Assembly (NCBI GenBank): GCA_017477435.1
Contig: JAFUVV010000020.1
Coordinates: forward strand, 1-45,847
Reading direction: 5' to 3'
Length of the DNA: 45,847 nucleotides
Origin: Prevotella sp.
GTDB taxonomy: Bacteria; Bacteroidota; Bacteroidia; Bacteroidales; Bacteroidaceae
Shown here: piece by piece, positions 8,121-15,526 of the stretch
How positions within the stretch are numbered: the first letter of the stretch is position 1
Layout of the letters: every line of letters begins with the position of its first letter
Made by a program: the position numbers and the translations under genes
Notes under the pieces: model-generated
Told to the model about the DNA's origin: nothing
The model's database searches: none
What the model saw: only the letters and a program-made list of their open reading frames with translations

Positions 8121-8151
8121 TTTGCCCTGCGAGTTGGTTTTGTTATATTTG
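8121..8151 (+). promoter_or_regulatory. promoter of the DUF308 gene
   Basis: TTTG (8121-8124), a 19-bp spacer and TATATTTG (8144-8151) fit the Bacteroidetes sigma-A promoter consensus. It sits 30 bp before the ATG at 8182. Confidence 0.7.
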
Positions 8152-8181
8152 CAACGCGAAAACTTATAATTACATACGAAT

Positions 8182-8904
8182 ATGAAGCTACTACAGAGTT
8201 CTATTTTCCGTGCGCTGTGCGCAATCATTGTGGGCGTGTTGCTCGTGAAGTATAACGACGAGATGGCCACGTGGCTCATCATTCTGATGGGTGTGTTGTT
8301 CTTTCTTTCTGGGGTTTACTCGTGTGCGACTTATTTCATCGATTCCCGCCATGTGTCCGACACTGTTGTCTACGATGCCGAAGGGCGCATCATTGCGGGT
8401 GTGAAGCCGTCGTTCCCGTTTGCCGGGGTGGGGAGTGTGATTCTTGGTGCCATCCTCACATTTATGCCTACGACGTTCATCGACTTCCTGATGTACATCC
8501 TGGCTGCCATTCTCATCCTTGGTGCCATCAACCTGTTCGTCGGCCTTGCCGCTGCTAAGAAGTATTCAGAGGTAGGGTGGGGCTGGTGGATAATGCCGTC
8601 GATACTGCTGCTGGTGGGCATACTGGCGGTGATACGTCCGCTGAATCTCTTCTCCATGCCATATCTGATGCTTGGCTGGGCGCTGCTTGTCTATGGCGTG
8701 ACTGAGATTATCAACGCTATGATGATAAGCCGTTGCCGTCGTGAGGCCATACGCATGCACGAGGCGCAGGAGGCTGCGAAGGCCGAGCCGGTGGCCGTTG
8801 AGGAGAAGAAGGAGGAAGAGCCGAAGGAAGAGGCACCCGCTGCAGAGCCCGAGGAACCGAAGGCCGATGTGCCCGAGGACGACTTCGACGACTTCGTGAG
8901 CTAA
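8182..8904 (+). CDS. DUF308 (HdeD-like) membrane protein
   Basis: A 240-residue inner-membrane protein. About six hydrophobic segments, in closely spaced pairs, cover residues about 8-185 (for example CAIIVGVLLVKY, WLIILMGVLFFLSGVY, IMPSILLLVGILAVI). This duplicated three-helix pattern is that of DUF308/HdeD, a family linked to acid resistance in Enterobacteria. From about residue 195 to the end there is a charged tail rich in Glu, Lys and Ala (VEEKKEEEPKEEAPAAEPEE) ending in Asp/Phe, not part of the family core; such tails are frequent in Bacteroidetes homologues. A good promoter lies upstream and a terminator downstream, so it is monocistronic. The physiological role is not known. Confidence 0.85.
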   Translation: MKLLQSSIFRALCAIIVGVLLVKYNDEMATWLIILMGVLFFLSGVYSCATYFIDSRHVSDTVVYDAEGRIIAGVKPSFPFAGVGSVILGAILTFMPTTFIDFLMYILAAILILGAINLFVGLAAAKKYSEVGWGWWIMPSILLLVGILAVIRPLNLFSMPYLMLGWALLVYGVTEIINAMMISRCRREAIRMHEAQEAAKAEPVAVEEKKEEEPKEEAPAAEPEEPKADVPEDDFDDFVS

Positions 8905-8940
8905 GCGGAAGATAATTTTTAAGTTGACATTTATTTATGC

Positions 8941-8979
8941 AGGACATGTGGGACGCAGGGCTCGCATGTCCTCTTTTTG
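8941..8979 (+). terminator. intrinsic terminator after the DUF308 gene
   Basis: AGGACATG (8941-8948) pairs with CATGTCCT (8965-8972), followed by CTTTTTG. It lies about 36 bp after the stop codon at 8904. The rest of 8905-9336 holds a family A repeat array and a weak promoter candidate (TAAATTTG at 9247-9254) for the following esterase gene. Confidence 0.7.
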
Positions 8980-9026
8980 TTGCCTTGTTCATAGAGATGA
9001 GACCGGCGGTGGTATCTCCTGCCGAC

Positions 9027-9111
9027 AGTACATGGCACGTGTACTTCGAGTACAACGTTCATGTACTGCCAGTACAAAGCCCATGTACTCGGAGTACAAA
9101 GCCCGTGTACT
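9027..9111. repeat. 22-bp hairpin array, family A, copy 2 (4 units)
   Basis: Units start at 9027, 9049, 9071 and 9093, exactly 22 bp apart, with arms AGTACA/TGTACT mostly intact and loops TGGCACG, ACGTTCA, AAGCCCA and AAGCCCG. Read on the minus strand, the loops include CGGGCTT and TGGGCTT, as in copy 1, so this copy is inverted relative to copy 1. It lies between two plus-strand genes. Confidence 0.9.
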
Positions 9112-9336
9112 CTGTCCGGCCCATTCCCCTGTCGGCCGCAACCGTGCCGTCGTCGACAGCCGAGGGGAAACTACTCCGCAGACAGAAAATATTCTCTCCA
9201 AAGGCGAAAAAAGCATGTGAAATTTTCTCCGAAAAGGGAAAATGATTAAATTTGTAGCATGTTTCTCCGGCGTGCCGGCTGGGGGTTACGCTCGACAGAC
9301 AATCTTTTTTAATTTGGAAATAACAGAATCTATCCT

Positions 9337-10764
9337 ATGAAACGAATTTCGATCATTCTCTTTGCGCTCGTCGCCATGACTGTACTGCCCATGCATGCCC
9401 AGAAGACGAAAGTGGCATGCATCGGCAACAGTATCACCTTCGGCCACGGCATTGCCGACCGCGAGCACTTCCACTATCCTGCTCAGCTACAGCAGTATCT
9501 CGGCGACGGCTACGAGGTGCGCAACTTCGGCGTCTCGGCCACCACGATGCTCCTGAAGGGCGACTTCCCCTATGTCACCACACAGCAGTATAAAGAGTCG
9601 CTCGAGTGGCAGCCAGACATCGTGCTCATAAAGTTTGGCACCAACGATACAAAGTCGAAAAACTGGAAGTATAAGGACGATTTCATGGCCGACTATCAGG
9701 CCTTCATCGACTCCTATCGCCGCCTGCCGTCGCACCCGCGCGTCATACTGCTCACGCCCATACGCTGCTTCCTCCCTCTCACCGACTGGGACATACGCGG
9801 CGACTATGTGGAGCAGTACGTCAGACCAATGATAGAAGAGCTCGCCTACAAGAACAACATAGATATTATAAATATGTATAACGTTCTCGGCAACACGTGG
9901 GACGCTGCCGTGATGCCCGACAAGCTCCACCCCTCGGCTCTCGGAGCAGGCAGTATGGCCCTGAAAGCTTACAACCACCTGATGACCCTCGAGCGCGGGA
10001 AGGCCGTCGATGCAGCAGCACAGCCGTTCTACAAGCAGGGCGCCACGACGTTCAACTTCCACGGATACACTGGCTACGACTTCGTGAGCGACGGTGTAAG
10101 CTGTAAGATAGTAGAGCCCAAGGTGGTCGCCGAAGGCCGTCCGTGGATATGGCGAGCACGCTTCTGGGGCCATGAGCCACAGACCGACATCGACCTCCTC
10201 GAGCGAGGATTCCACGTGGCCTACTGCGACGTCAGCGACCTCTACGGCTCCCAGCAGGCCGTGAAGCGCTGGGATGCGTTCTATAAACGCATGACCGCCG
10301 CAGGATTCAGCCGCAAGATGGCCCTCGAAGGAATGAGCCGGGGCGGACTGATAGTCTACAACTGGGCCGCCCGCAACCCGAAGAAGGTGGCATGCATCTA
10401 TGCCGACGCACCCGTGATGGACATCAAGCAGTGGCCCATGAGCCTCGCCGAGAACGCCGGCGACACGCAGAAGATGCTCAAAGCCTACGGATTTGCCAGC
10501 GAAGCAGAGGCCCTGCAGTGGCACGGAAACCCGTTAGACCACGCCGCGAAGATGGCAAAAGCACGCATACCAATACTCCATGTGGTCGGCGACAGCGATA
10601 CTGGAGTGAAGTATAAATACAACACAAAGATATTCGAAGAAAAAATGCGCCGCCTCGGACAGCCCATACAGGTGATACATAAACCGTCAGTAGGCCATCA
10701 TCCCCATTCATTGAACAACCCGCAGCCCATCGTCGACTTCATCCTAAGGGCAATGAATCAGTAG
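9337..10764 (+). CDS. two-domain esterase: SGNH/GDSL hydrolase fused to alpha/beta hydrolase
   Basis: A 475-residue secreted protein with signal peptide MKRISIILFALVAMTVLPMHA. Residues about 24-215 are an SGNH hydrolase: block I GNSIT with Ser32, GTND at 101-104, and the Asp/His pair in DKLHPS (195 and 198). Residues about 235-475 are an alpha/beta hydrolase: nucleophile elbow GMSRGG (Ser334), acid in VGDSDTG (about 419-421) and His in VGHHPHS (454-455). Both triads look complete, so the protein could have two esterase activities, plausibly deacetylating or deferuloylating plant polysaccharide in the periplasm or at the surface. The next gene is a GH36-like enzyme on the same strand, which supports a glycan role. 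The substrate is not readable. Confidence 0.85.
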   Translation: MKRISIILFALVAMTVLPMHAQKTKVACIGNSITFGHGIADREHFHYPAQLQQYLGDGYEVRNFGVSATTMLLKGDFPYVTTQQYKESLEWQPDIVLIKFGTNDTKSKNWKYKDDFMADYQAFIDSYRRLPSHPRVILLTPIRCFLPLTDWDIRGDYVEQYVRPMIEELAYKNNIDIINMYNVLGNTWDAAVMPDKLHPSALGAGSMALKAYNHLMTLERGKAVDAAAQPFYKQGATTFNFHGYTGYDFVSDGVSCKIVEPKVVAEGRPWIWRARFWGHEPQTDIDLLERGFHVAYCDVSDLYGSQQAVKRWDAFYKRMTAAGFSRKMALEGMSRGGLIVYNWAARNPKKVACIYADAPVMDIKQWPMSLAENAGDTQKMLKAYGFASEAEALQWHGNPLDHAAKMAKARIPILHVVGDSDTGVKYKYNTKIFEEKMRRLGQPIQVIHKPSVGHHPHSLNNPQPIVDFILRAMNQ

Positions 10765-10830
10765 GGCGATAAGCACTGGCAGTACAGAAAATAGCGAAGT
10801 CCATAAACCGCGACAGTAATCATAATTGTC

Positions 10831-11050
10831 ATTTGCAGGTAATCATATTTTTTCCTAAACCCAACAACACGTATCAATTCCCAATTCTCAATTGTAATTT
10901 GTAGGTAATCATAATTATCAATTATCAATTCTCAATTATCATTTGCAGGTAATCATAATTTTTCCTAAACCCAACAACACGTATAAATTCTCAATTATCA
11001 ATTGTAATTTGTAGGTAATCATAATTATCAATTATCAATTCTCAATTATC
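10831..11050. repeat. tandem duplication of a 110-bp AT-rich unit
   Basis: Two near-identical units (10831-10940 and 10941-11050) each begin with ATTTGCAGGTAATCAT, contain CCTAAACCCAACAACACGTA and end in runs of AATTATCAATT/AATTCTCAATT. They fill the gap between the esterase fusion and the GH36-like gene and run up to 10 bp before its start. A related sequence (AGGTAATCATAATAATCAAT) occurs near 13531-13570. Function unknown. Confidence 0.85.
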
Positions 11051-11060
11051 AATTCCACCC

Positions 11061-12770
11061 ATGGACAGACGAGATTTCCTTAAGCGTGCCGCCCTCATGT
11101 CGGGCGCCGTTGTAGTGGGTAGCCGTTCGGCCGACGCCTTCAGCGATATGTCGCACCTGCTCGCAGCGGGGCCGAAGGCATGGAAGAGCCTTACCCCTGT
11201 GATGCTCCCCGATACCATCACCGCAGAGACCGAAGACGGTACATACGACCTTGTCTACGATCAAGGCCTTCACACCTGCGGCGATATAGTCGTTCACCTC
11301 CGTGCCCGGGAGAACGTGCTCTACACGACACTCCGCTCTCCCTCAAAGCCCGTGAAGTACATAACCATGACCTGGAACGAGCCTGCCCCGCCCTCTGCCC
11401 GCGTCCTCGGCGACCACTGGGAGCGCGGATACGGCGACCTGGCGTGGAAGAGCCCGTCGGCAGAGCGCATCATGCCGTGGTACTATGCCGAATACGACGG
11501 CAGCCACTGCCACGCTAAGGGCGTGAAGACCGGATGCCGCGCCTTCTGTCGATGGCACCGCACGGCCACACAGGTGAAGCTCGTGCTCGACGTCAGAAAC
11601 GGTACTCACGGCGTCAGCCTCGGCAGCCGCACGCTGAAGATGGCAGATATCATCTGGATGGACAGCACCGCAGGGCAGACACCAATGGCCTTCCTCACAC
11701 GTTTCTGCAAGATGATGTGCGACTCCCCACGCCTCCCCAAGGCTCCCATCTACGGCATCAACGACTGGTACTTCGCCTATGGCAACAACTCCGACCGCCT
11801 CATCCTCCAGACCGTCGACATGATGCAAGACGCCATTCCCGACGTGAGCAACCTCCCCTTCTGCGTCATCGACGCCGGATGGGCATGCTACGCACCGGGA
11901 TCGACAAGCGCCGCAAGCTGGAGCGACAACTTCTATACGCCCAACAAAAACTTCCCCGACATGCACCGACTGGCCAAGCAGATACGCTCCGGGCGCATGA
12001 GACCGGGACTATGGATGCGGCCACTCTGCGCAGCACACGACACAAAAGACTCGCTCCGCATGATGAACAAAAACGGCAACGGACGGAGCAACATTCTCGA
12101 CCCGACGATAGACGAAAACCTCGACTACATCAGCCGGTGCTTCAAGACCTACCGGAAGTGGGGATATGAGATGGTGAAGCACGACTATTCCACGTTCGAC
12201 ATATTCGGACGCTGGGGATTCGAGATGCTCCGAGAGGGCGACATGACGTGGGGAAACTGGACTTTCAACAACCGAAAGCTCACCAATGCCGAGGTTATAC
12301 TCAACCTCTACAGCCACCTGCGCAAGGCAGCAGGAAAGATACTACTCATCGGTTGCAACACCGTGTCGCACCTCGCAGCAGGACTGTTCGAGATACAGCG
12401 CACCGGCGACGACACCAGCGGCAACGAATGGGCACGCACACTGAAAATGGGAGTGAACACGATAGCCTTCCGCATGCCGCAGCACAACACGTTCTACGCC
12501 GCCGACCCCGACTGCGTGGGACTGACGACGAAAGTTCCATGGCGGCTCAACAAGCAGTGGATGGAACTCATCGCAGGCAGCGGAACGCCGCTCTTCATCT
12601 CTGCACAGCCCGAAGCCATGGGCCCCGAGCAGCGACAGACAATAAAAGAATGCTTCCGCATAGCCGCTACCAACACCGTCGCAGGAGAGCCCCTCGACTG
12701 GCTGACCAACCCCACACCGGCAAAATGGAGGCTCCGCGGCAGCATCAGAGAATTCGACTGGAAAGAGTAG
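11061..12770 (+). CDS. GH36/GH27-like alpha-galactosidase-type glycoside hydrolase, twin-Arg signal
   Basis: A 569-residue enzyme. The N-terminus MDRRDFLKRAAL has a twin-arginine motif followed by a hydrophobic stretch and an ADAF cleavage region, so export by Tat is likely. After an N-terminal beta domain (about 35-220), a TIM barrel starts at GINDWYFAYG. The barrel has the melibiase-type pattern: FCVIDAGW, a nucleophile-like Asp in MVKHDYS (D375), and an acid/base candidate in RTGDDTS (D450 or D451). It resembles GH36/GH27 enzymes but is distinct from the typical GH36 gene at 15527. Substrate unknown; alpha-galactosides or related glycans are plausible. The stop codon lies inside the first unit of a repeat array. 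Confidence 0.75.
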   Translation: MDRRDFLKRAALMSGAVVVGSRSADAFSDMSHLLAAGPKAWKSLTPVMLPDTITAETEDGTYDLVYDQGLHTCGDIVVHLRARENVLYTTLRSPSKPVKYITMTWNEPAPPSARVLGDHWERGYGDLAWKSPSAERIMPWYYAEYDGSHCHAKGVKTGCRAFCRWHRTATQVKLVLDVRNGTHGVSLGSRTLKMADIIWMDSTAGQTPMAFLTRFCKMMCDSPRLPKAPIYGINDWYFAYGNNSDRLILQTVDMMQDAIPDVSNLPFCVIDAGWACYAPGSTSAASWSDNFYTPNKNFPDMHRLAKQIRSGRMRPGLWMRPLCAAHDTKDSLRMMNKNGNGRSNILDPTIDENLDYISRCFKTYRKWGYEMVKHDYSTFDIFGRWGFEMLREGDMTWGNWTFNNRKLTNAEVILNLYSHLRKAAGKILLIGCNTVSHLAAGLFEIQRTGDDTSGNEWARTLKMGVNTIAFRMPQHNTFYAADPDCVGLTTKVPWRLNKQWMELIAGSGTPLFISAQPEAMGPEQRQTIKECFRIAATNTVAGEPLDWLTNPTPAKWRLRGSIREFDWKE

Positions 12771-12850
12771 AAAGCCCATGTACTTCGAGTACGAAAGCAG
12801 TGTACTGCCAGTACACGGGCCATGTACTCGGAGTACAAAGCCCATGTACT
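12766..12850. repeat. 22-bp hairpin array, family A, copy 3 (4 units)
   Basis: Units start at 12766, 12788, 12810 and 12832, exactly 22 bp apart. The first arm is AGTAGA instead of AGTACA, and its TAG is the stop codon of the GH36-like gene (12768-12770). Loops are AAGCCCA, AAAGCAG, CGGGCCA and AAGCCCA. The array lies between that gene and the convergent tmRNA gene. Confidence 0.9.
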
Positions 12851-12867
12851 CTCGCCTGTACTATCTT

Positions 12868-12959
12868 CATGCCGGGCCAGATGTGCTATCATGTTGAAAC
12901 AGACGTGCTTACATGCTGAGGCAGACACGCTTACATGCCGTGACCGTCACGGTTTCATG
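12868..12959. repeat. second 22-bp-period tract with a different sequence
   Basis: CATG recurs at 12868, 12890, 12912, 12934 and 12956, again exactly every 22 bp. The units are similar to each other (CATG, then a purine-rich CAGA core, then GTGCTTA or a variant) but do not share the family A arms, and I see no convincing dyad inside them. The tract follows array copy 3 directly and ends just before the tmRNA terminator. Confidence 0.8.
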
Positions 12960-12976
12960 CCCGGAAAGATACAACA

Positions 12977-13009
12977 AAAGAGGTCGCAGACAAATTCTGC
13001 GACCTCTTT
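12977..13009 (-). terminator. tmRNA terminator
   Basis: A 14-bp perfect stem (AAAGAGGTCGCAGA at 12977-12990, TCTGCGACCTCTTT at 12996-13009) with a 5-nt loop. On the minus strand a T-rich sequence (TTTTGTTGT) follows. It begins a few bases after the tmRNA 3' end. Confidence 0.9.
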
Positions 13010-13010
13010 C

Positions 13011-13410
13011 TGTGGAGCTGGCGGGAGTCGAACCCGCGTCCAAACAAGGAAGCCATACGCTTTCTACACGCTTATTCCAGCCTTCATTTTCGTGCGCCGG
13101 CAAGACCTGGACCACCGGGCCGGCGCCTTATCCTCTAAATCTTCATCCCTCAGTCGAGGCCCTGACAGACTATTTCCGATTGTCCTGCGCCGCTTGATCT
13201 TCTGATTCGGAACAACATCATCGGAGCGACGTCTCGTTCCATCACCTCGTGACGGAATTAAGCCAGTAATCTACTATACTTCGATTAGGCAGCGAGAGCG
13301 TAGTTGTTTTCGCCAATTAAATTTAGTGAGAGCTGTGATTAAGGAGTCAGCCATCAACGCTCCGCGTGCTTACGTACCACATCAGCTTGCTGTCAAATCC
13401 AGTCAACCCC
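13011..13410 (-). ncRNA. ssrA: transfer-messenger RNA (tmRNA)
   Basis: The 5' end reads GGGGTTGACTGG and pairs with the 3' end CAGCTCC as the acceptor stem, next to a T-arm containing GGTTCGACTCC. The tag reading frame lies near 13288-13317 and reads GGC GAA AAC AAC TAC GCT CTC GCT GCC TAA, giving tag (A)GENNYALAA, as expected in Bacteroidales. It is a one-piece tmRNA that rescues stalled ribosomes and marks their products for degradation. After the discriminator A the sequence is CA rather than CCA, so the 3' CCA seems to be added after transcription; the mature end is therefore about 13013. A promoter and a terminator flank it. Confidence 0.97.
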
Positions 13411-13433
13411 GGGTGTGATAACGTTATCGGCTG

Positions 13434-13465
13434 CAAAGGTAGTAAATAAAATGTAGAATGAAAAA
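13434..13465 (-). promoter_or_regulatory. tmRNA promoter
   Basis: On the minus strand TACCTTTG (13441-13434) matches TAnnTTTG about 24 bp before the tmRNA 5' end. The upstream TTTG element is degenerate (TTTT at the expected spacing). Confidence 0.6.
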
Positions 13466-13558
13466 TGAAGAATGAAGAATTTTTTGAAAAATGAAGAAAT
13501 TTTTCGAGGTTTTTTCAATCCTCAATTTCAGGTAATCATAATAATCAATTATCAATAA

Positions 13559-14659
13559 TCAATTCTCAATTACTCTCGTGCCTGAGGGCTTCTTGAGTTT
13601 TTTCGAGTTGGGCAATGGCTTTCCGAAGACGGGGTATCCATTCTTGTCCCATGTGAATTTCTGGCATCGTGGTGAGCGTGTGTCACCCTTTCCGGGAGGG
13701 TCCATTTGAGTGTCGCGGGCATGATAGAACAGATAATCCTCAGTGCCGTCGGGGCTCTTGAAGAAGCAGTTGTGACCTGTGCCATACACGCCATTTTTGG
13801 GTGACTGTTTGAAGAGTGGCTTCTGTGATTTCTTCCATGATGCAGGATTTAGCAAGTCAGCTGAGGCATCGGCAGTGAGGCAGCCAAGCGAATAGTATGG
13901 AGTCCAGCAGCCACTTGCCGAGTAAATGATGTGTATCTTTTTGCCGTCGGGACTTTTCAGCGGCTGAGGGCCTTCGTTTACATAGATTACATGCCCGGGA
14001 TATGTGCCGTCGACGTTTATGTATCTGCGCTCCCATTCAAGTTCGGGTTTTGATATCAGCACACGCTCCGAGCTCAGTGTCCACGGGTTTGCCATACGTG
14101 CGATGTAGATGCATTGCGTTTCGGTGTCAATGCGACGTGTCTGCCAGCCTGACCACACCATATACAGCTCGCCGCCGTGCTCCATCACCGAGCCGTCAAT
14201 AGCCCAGTTGTTGTCGGGGTCGGTGCTTATGCGGCCCTTCATTGTGAACACGCCCTGCATCGGATCGCGGCTCGCATTCTCGAGCACGTAGAGCTGATGG
14301 TTGTCGGTGTTGCCGTCGTCGGCAGCGTAATAGACATACCATTTCCCCTGCAGATAGTGAATCTCTGGAGCCCAAAGATCTTTGCTGTTCGACGGATCGG
14401 TAGGTGTCCAAATGGTTTTCTTCTCTGCATTGCGGAGGTCAGTTATGTCGTGCGTCTTCCTAAGAACCAACTGCCCGTGCCTCGATTGTATGTGATAGTA
14501 GTAGCCGTCGACATAAATAGCCCACGGATCGGGGCCCACTTCGAGCAGCGGATTGGTAAAGAAATCGGCGTCAGCCTGTGTTCCTCTCTCAGCGGTTGCG
14601 CATCCGAGGAGCGACAGCATGATGCAGAATGCAGCGATAATTATCTTACAAGTTTTCAT
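13559..14659 (-). CDS. GH43-family glycoside hydrolase lipoprotein
   Basis: A 366-residue lipoprotein with lipobox LLGC (Cys20). The rest is a five-bladed beta-propeller of the GH43 type. The three catalytic acids can be placed: Asp44 in GPDPW (base), Asp155 in AIDGSV (pKa modulator) and Glu229 in NEGPQPL (acid). The motif KDLWAPEIH with KWYVYYAA is also characteristic of GH43. Family members cleave arabinose or xylose side chains or arabinan. The enzyme should sit on the membrane facing the periplasm or outside. It is followed on the same strand, after a short AT-rich gap, by tmRNA, and msrA lies upstream. No SusC/SusD pair is next to it. Confidence 0.9.
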   Translation of the reverse strand: MKTCKIIIAAFCIMLSLLGCATAERGTQADADFFTNPLLEVGPDPWAIYVDGYYYHIQSRHGQLVLRKTHDITDLRNAEKKTIWTPTDPSNSKDLWAPEIHYLQGKWYVYYAADDGNTDNHQLYVLENASRDPMQGVFTMKGRISTDPDNNWAIDGSVMEHGGELYMVWSGWQTRRIDTETQCIYIARMANPWTLSSERVLISKPELEWERRYINVDGTYPGHVIYVNEGPQPLKSPDGKKIHIIYSASGCWTPYYSLGCLTADASADLLNPASWKKSQKPLFKQSPKNGVYGTGHNCFFKSPDGTEDYLFYHARDTQMDPPGKGDTRSPRCQKFTWDKNGYPVFGKPLPNSKKLKKPSGTRVIEN

Positions 14660-14711
14660 ATTGTTGTTGTTCTTTGTTATTTATTACCTATCATTTATCA
14701 CTTATCACCTA

Positions 14712-15224
14712 TCACTTCTTCTCCCTGGCTTTACGTGCGAACTCAAACAGCGACAGCGGCAGATGGCAATAGCCGTCGGGATTCTTGTCGAGATAGTCTT
14801 GATGATACTCTTCTGCGGTATAGAAATTCTTCAGTGGCAGCCGCTCTACGACAAACTCTTCAGAGCATTCCTTTTGCTTCTCCTCATATACACTGTCTAT
14901 TATAGGCAGGTCGCTGTCGTCGGTATAGTAGATGCCCGTGCGATATTGTGTACCCTTGTCGTGCCCCTGCTGATTTAGCGATGTGGGGTCGATGGCGTGG
15001 AAATACATGTCTATAAGGAATCTCAGGCTCACCCGCTCGGTGTCGTAGCTCACGCGAACCGTCTCGGCAAAGCCCGTCTTGTCGGTGCACACGTCTTTGT
15101 AAGTAGGGTTCTCGGTGTGTCCGTTAGCATAGCCTACCTCGGTCGCCACCACTCCGTTTATCTGCTTGAAGAAGTGCTCTGTGCCCCAGAAACACCCTCC
15201 GGCGAAGTAAATGTCTTTTGTCAT
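14712..15224 (-). CDS. msrA: peptide methionine sulfoxide reductase MsrA
   Basis: A 170-residue enzyme that reduces methionine-S-sulfoxide in proteins and free Met. The active-site motif GGCFWGTEHFF is at residues 9-19, with the catalytic Cys11. Other MsrA landmarks are GYANGHTENPTYKDVCTDKTGFAETVRVSYD (cited in part: GYANGH, the Thr-Gly-Phe-Ala-Glu run), LIDMYFHAIDPT, and RTGIYYTD. There is no signal peptide, so it should be cytoplasmic. No MsrB domain is fused. The length is typical for a single-domain MsrA. It diverges from the GH36 gene across a region holding a family B repeat array. Confidence 0.95.
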   Translation of the reverse strand: MTKDIYFAGGCFWGTEHFFKQINGVVATEVGYANGHTENPTYKDVCTDKTGFAETVRVSYDTERVSLRFLIDMYFHAIDPTSLNQQGHDKGTQYRTGIYYTDDSDLPIIDSVYEEKQKECSEEFVVERLPLKNFYTAEEYHQDYLDKNPDGYCHLPLSLFEFARKAREKK

Positions 15225-15318
15225 AGCAGTTTTGCGTTATGTGATAAACGATTCAGGGTGCTAAGTTAGTCGATTTAGTTGAATTCACCAAATCCATCAG
15301 AATATTTATTGCCGTTCA

Positions 15319-15423
15319 CTATCAAGCGTAGATAGTTCTGCTATCTGTGCTTGATAGTGTCGCTATCTGGCTTTGATAGTAATGCTATCTGACTTTGATA
15401 GTAATGCTATCTGGCTTTGATAG
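15319..15423. repeat. 22-bp hairpin array, family B, copy 1 (5 units)
   Basis: Units start at 15319, 15341, 15363, 15385 and 15407, exactly 22 bp apart. Each has the arm CTATC (extended to GCTATC or ACTATC), a 7-nt loop (AAGCGTA, TGTGCTT, TGGCTTT, TGACTTT, TGGCTTT), and the arm GATAG(T). The architecture equals family A (6-7-6-3) but the arms are different. It lies between the divergent genes msrA and the GH36 alpha-galactosidase; I saw nothing else of note in 15225-15526. Confidence 0.9.
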
Positions 15424-15526
15424 TGTCGGCTCATGTTTTTTGTGGCTTAAATAGAATTATGTGCCGTTAAAATTTTCTGTTCTCCTTATTTATTATTATA
15501 TTCGCAGTCGAAATATCTGGAAAGTT

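Noticed and set aside
8924-9245. Open frames over the 22-bp arrays, giving peptides with words like CTRSTKPMYS and YKAHVL
   Set aside because: Because 22 is not a multiple of three, the repeat reads through all frames and yields similar short frames at every copy. They have no start context or conserved protein pattern.
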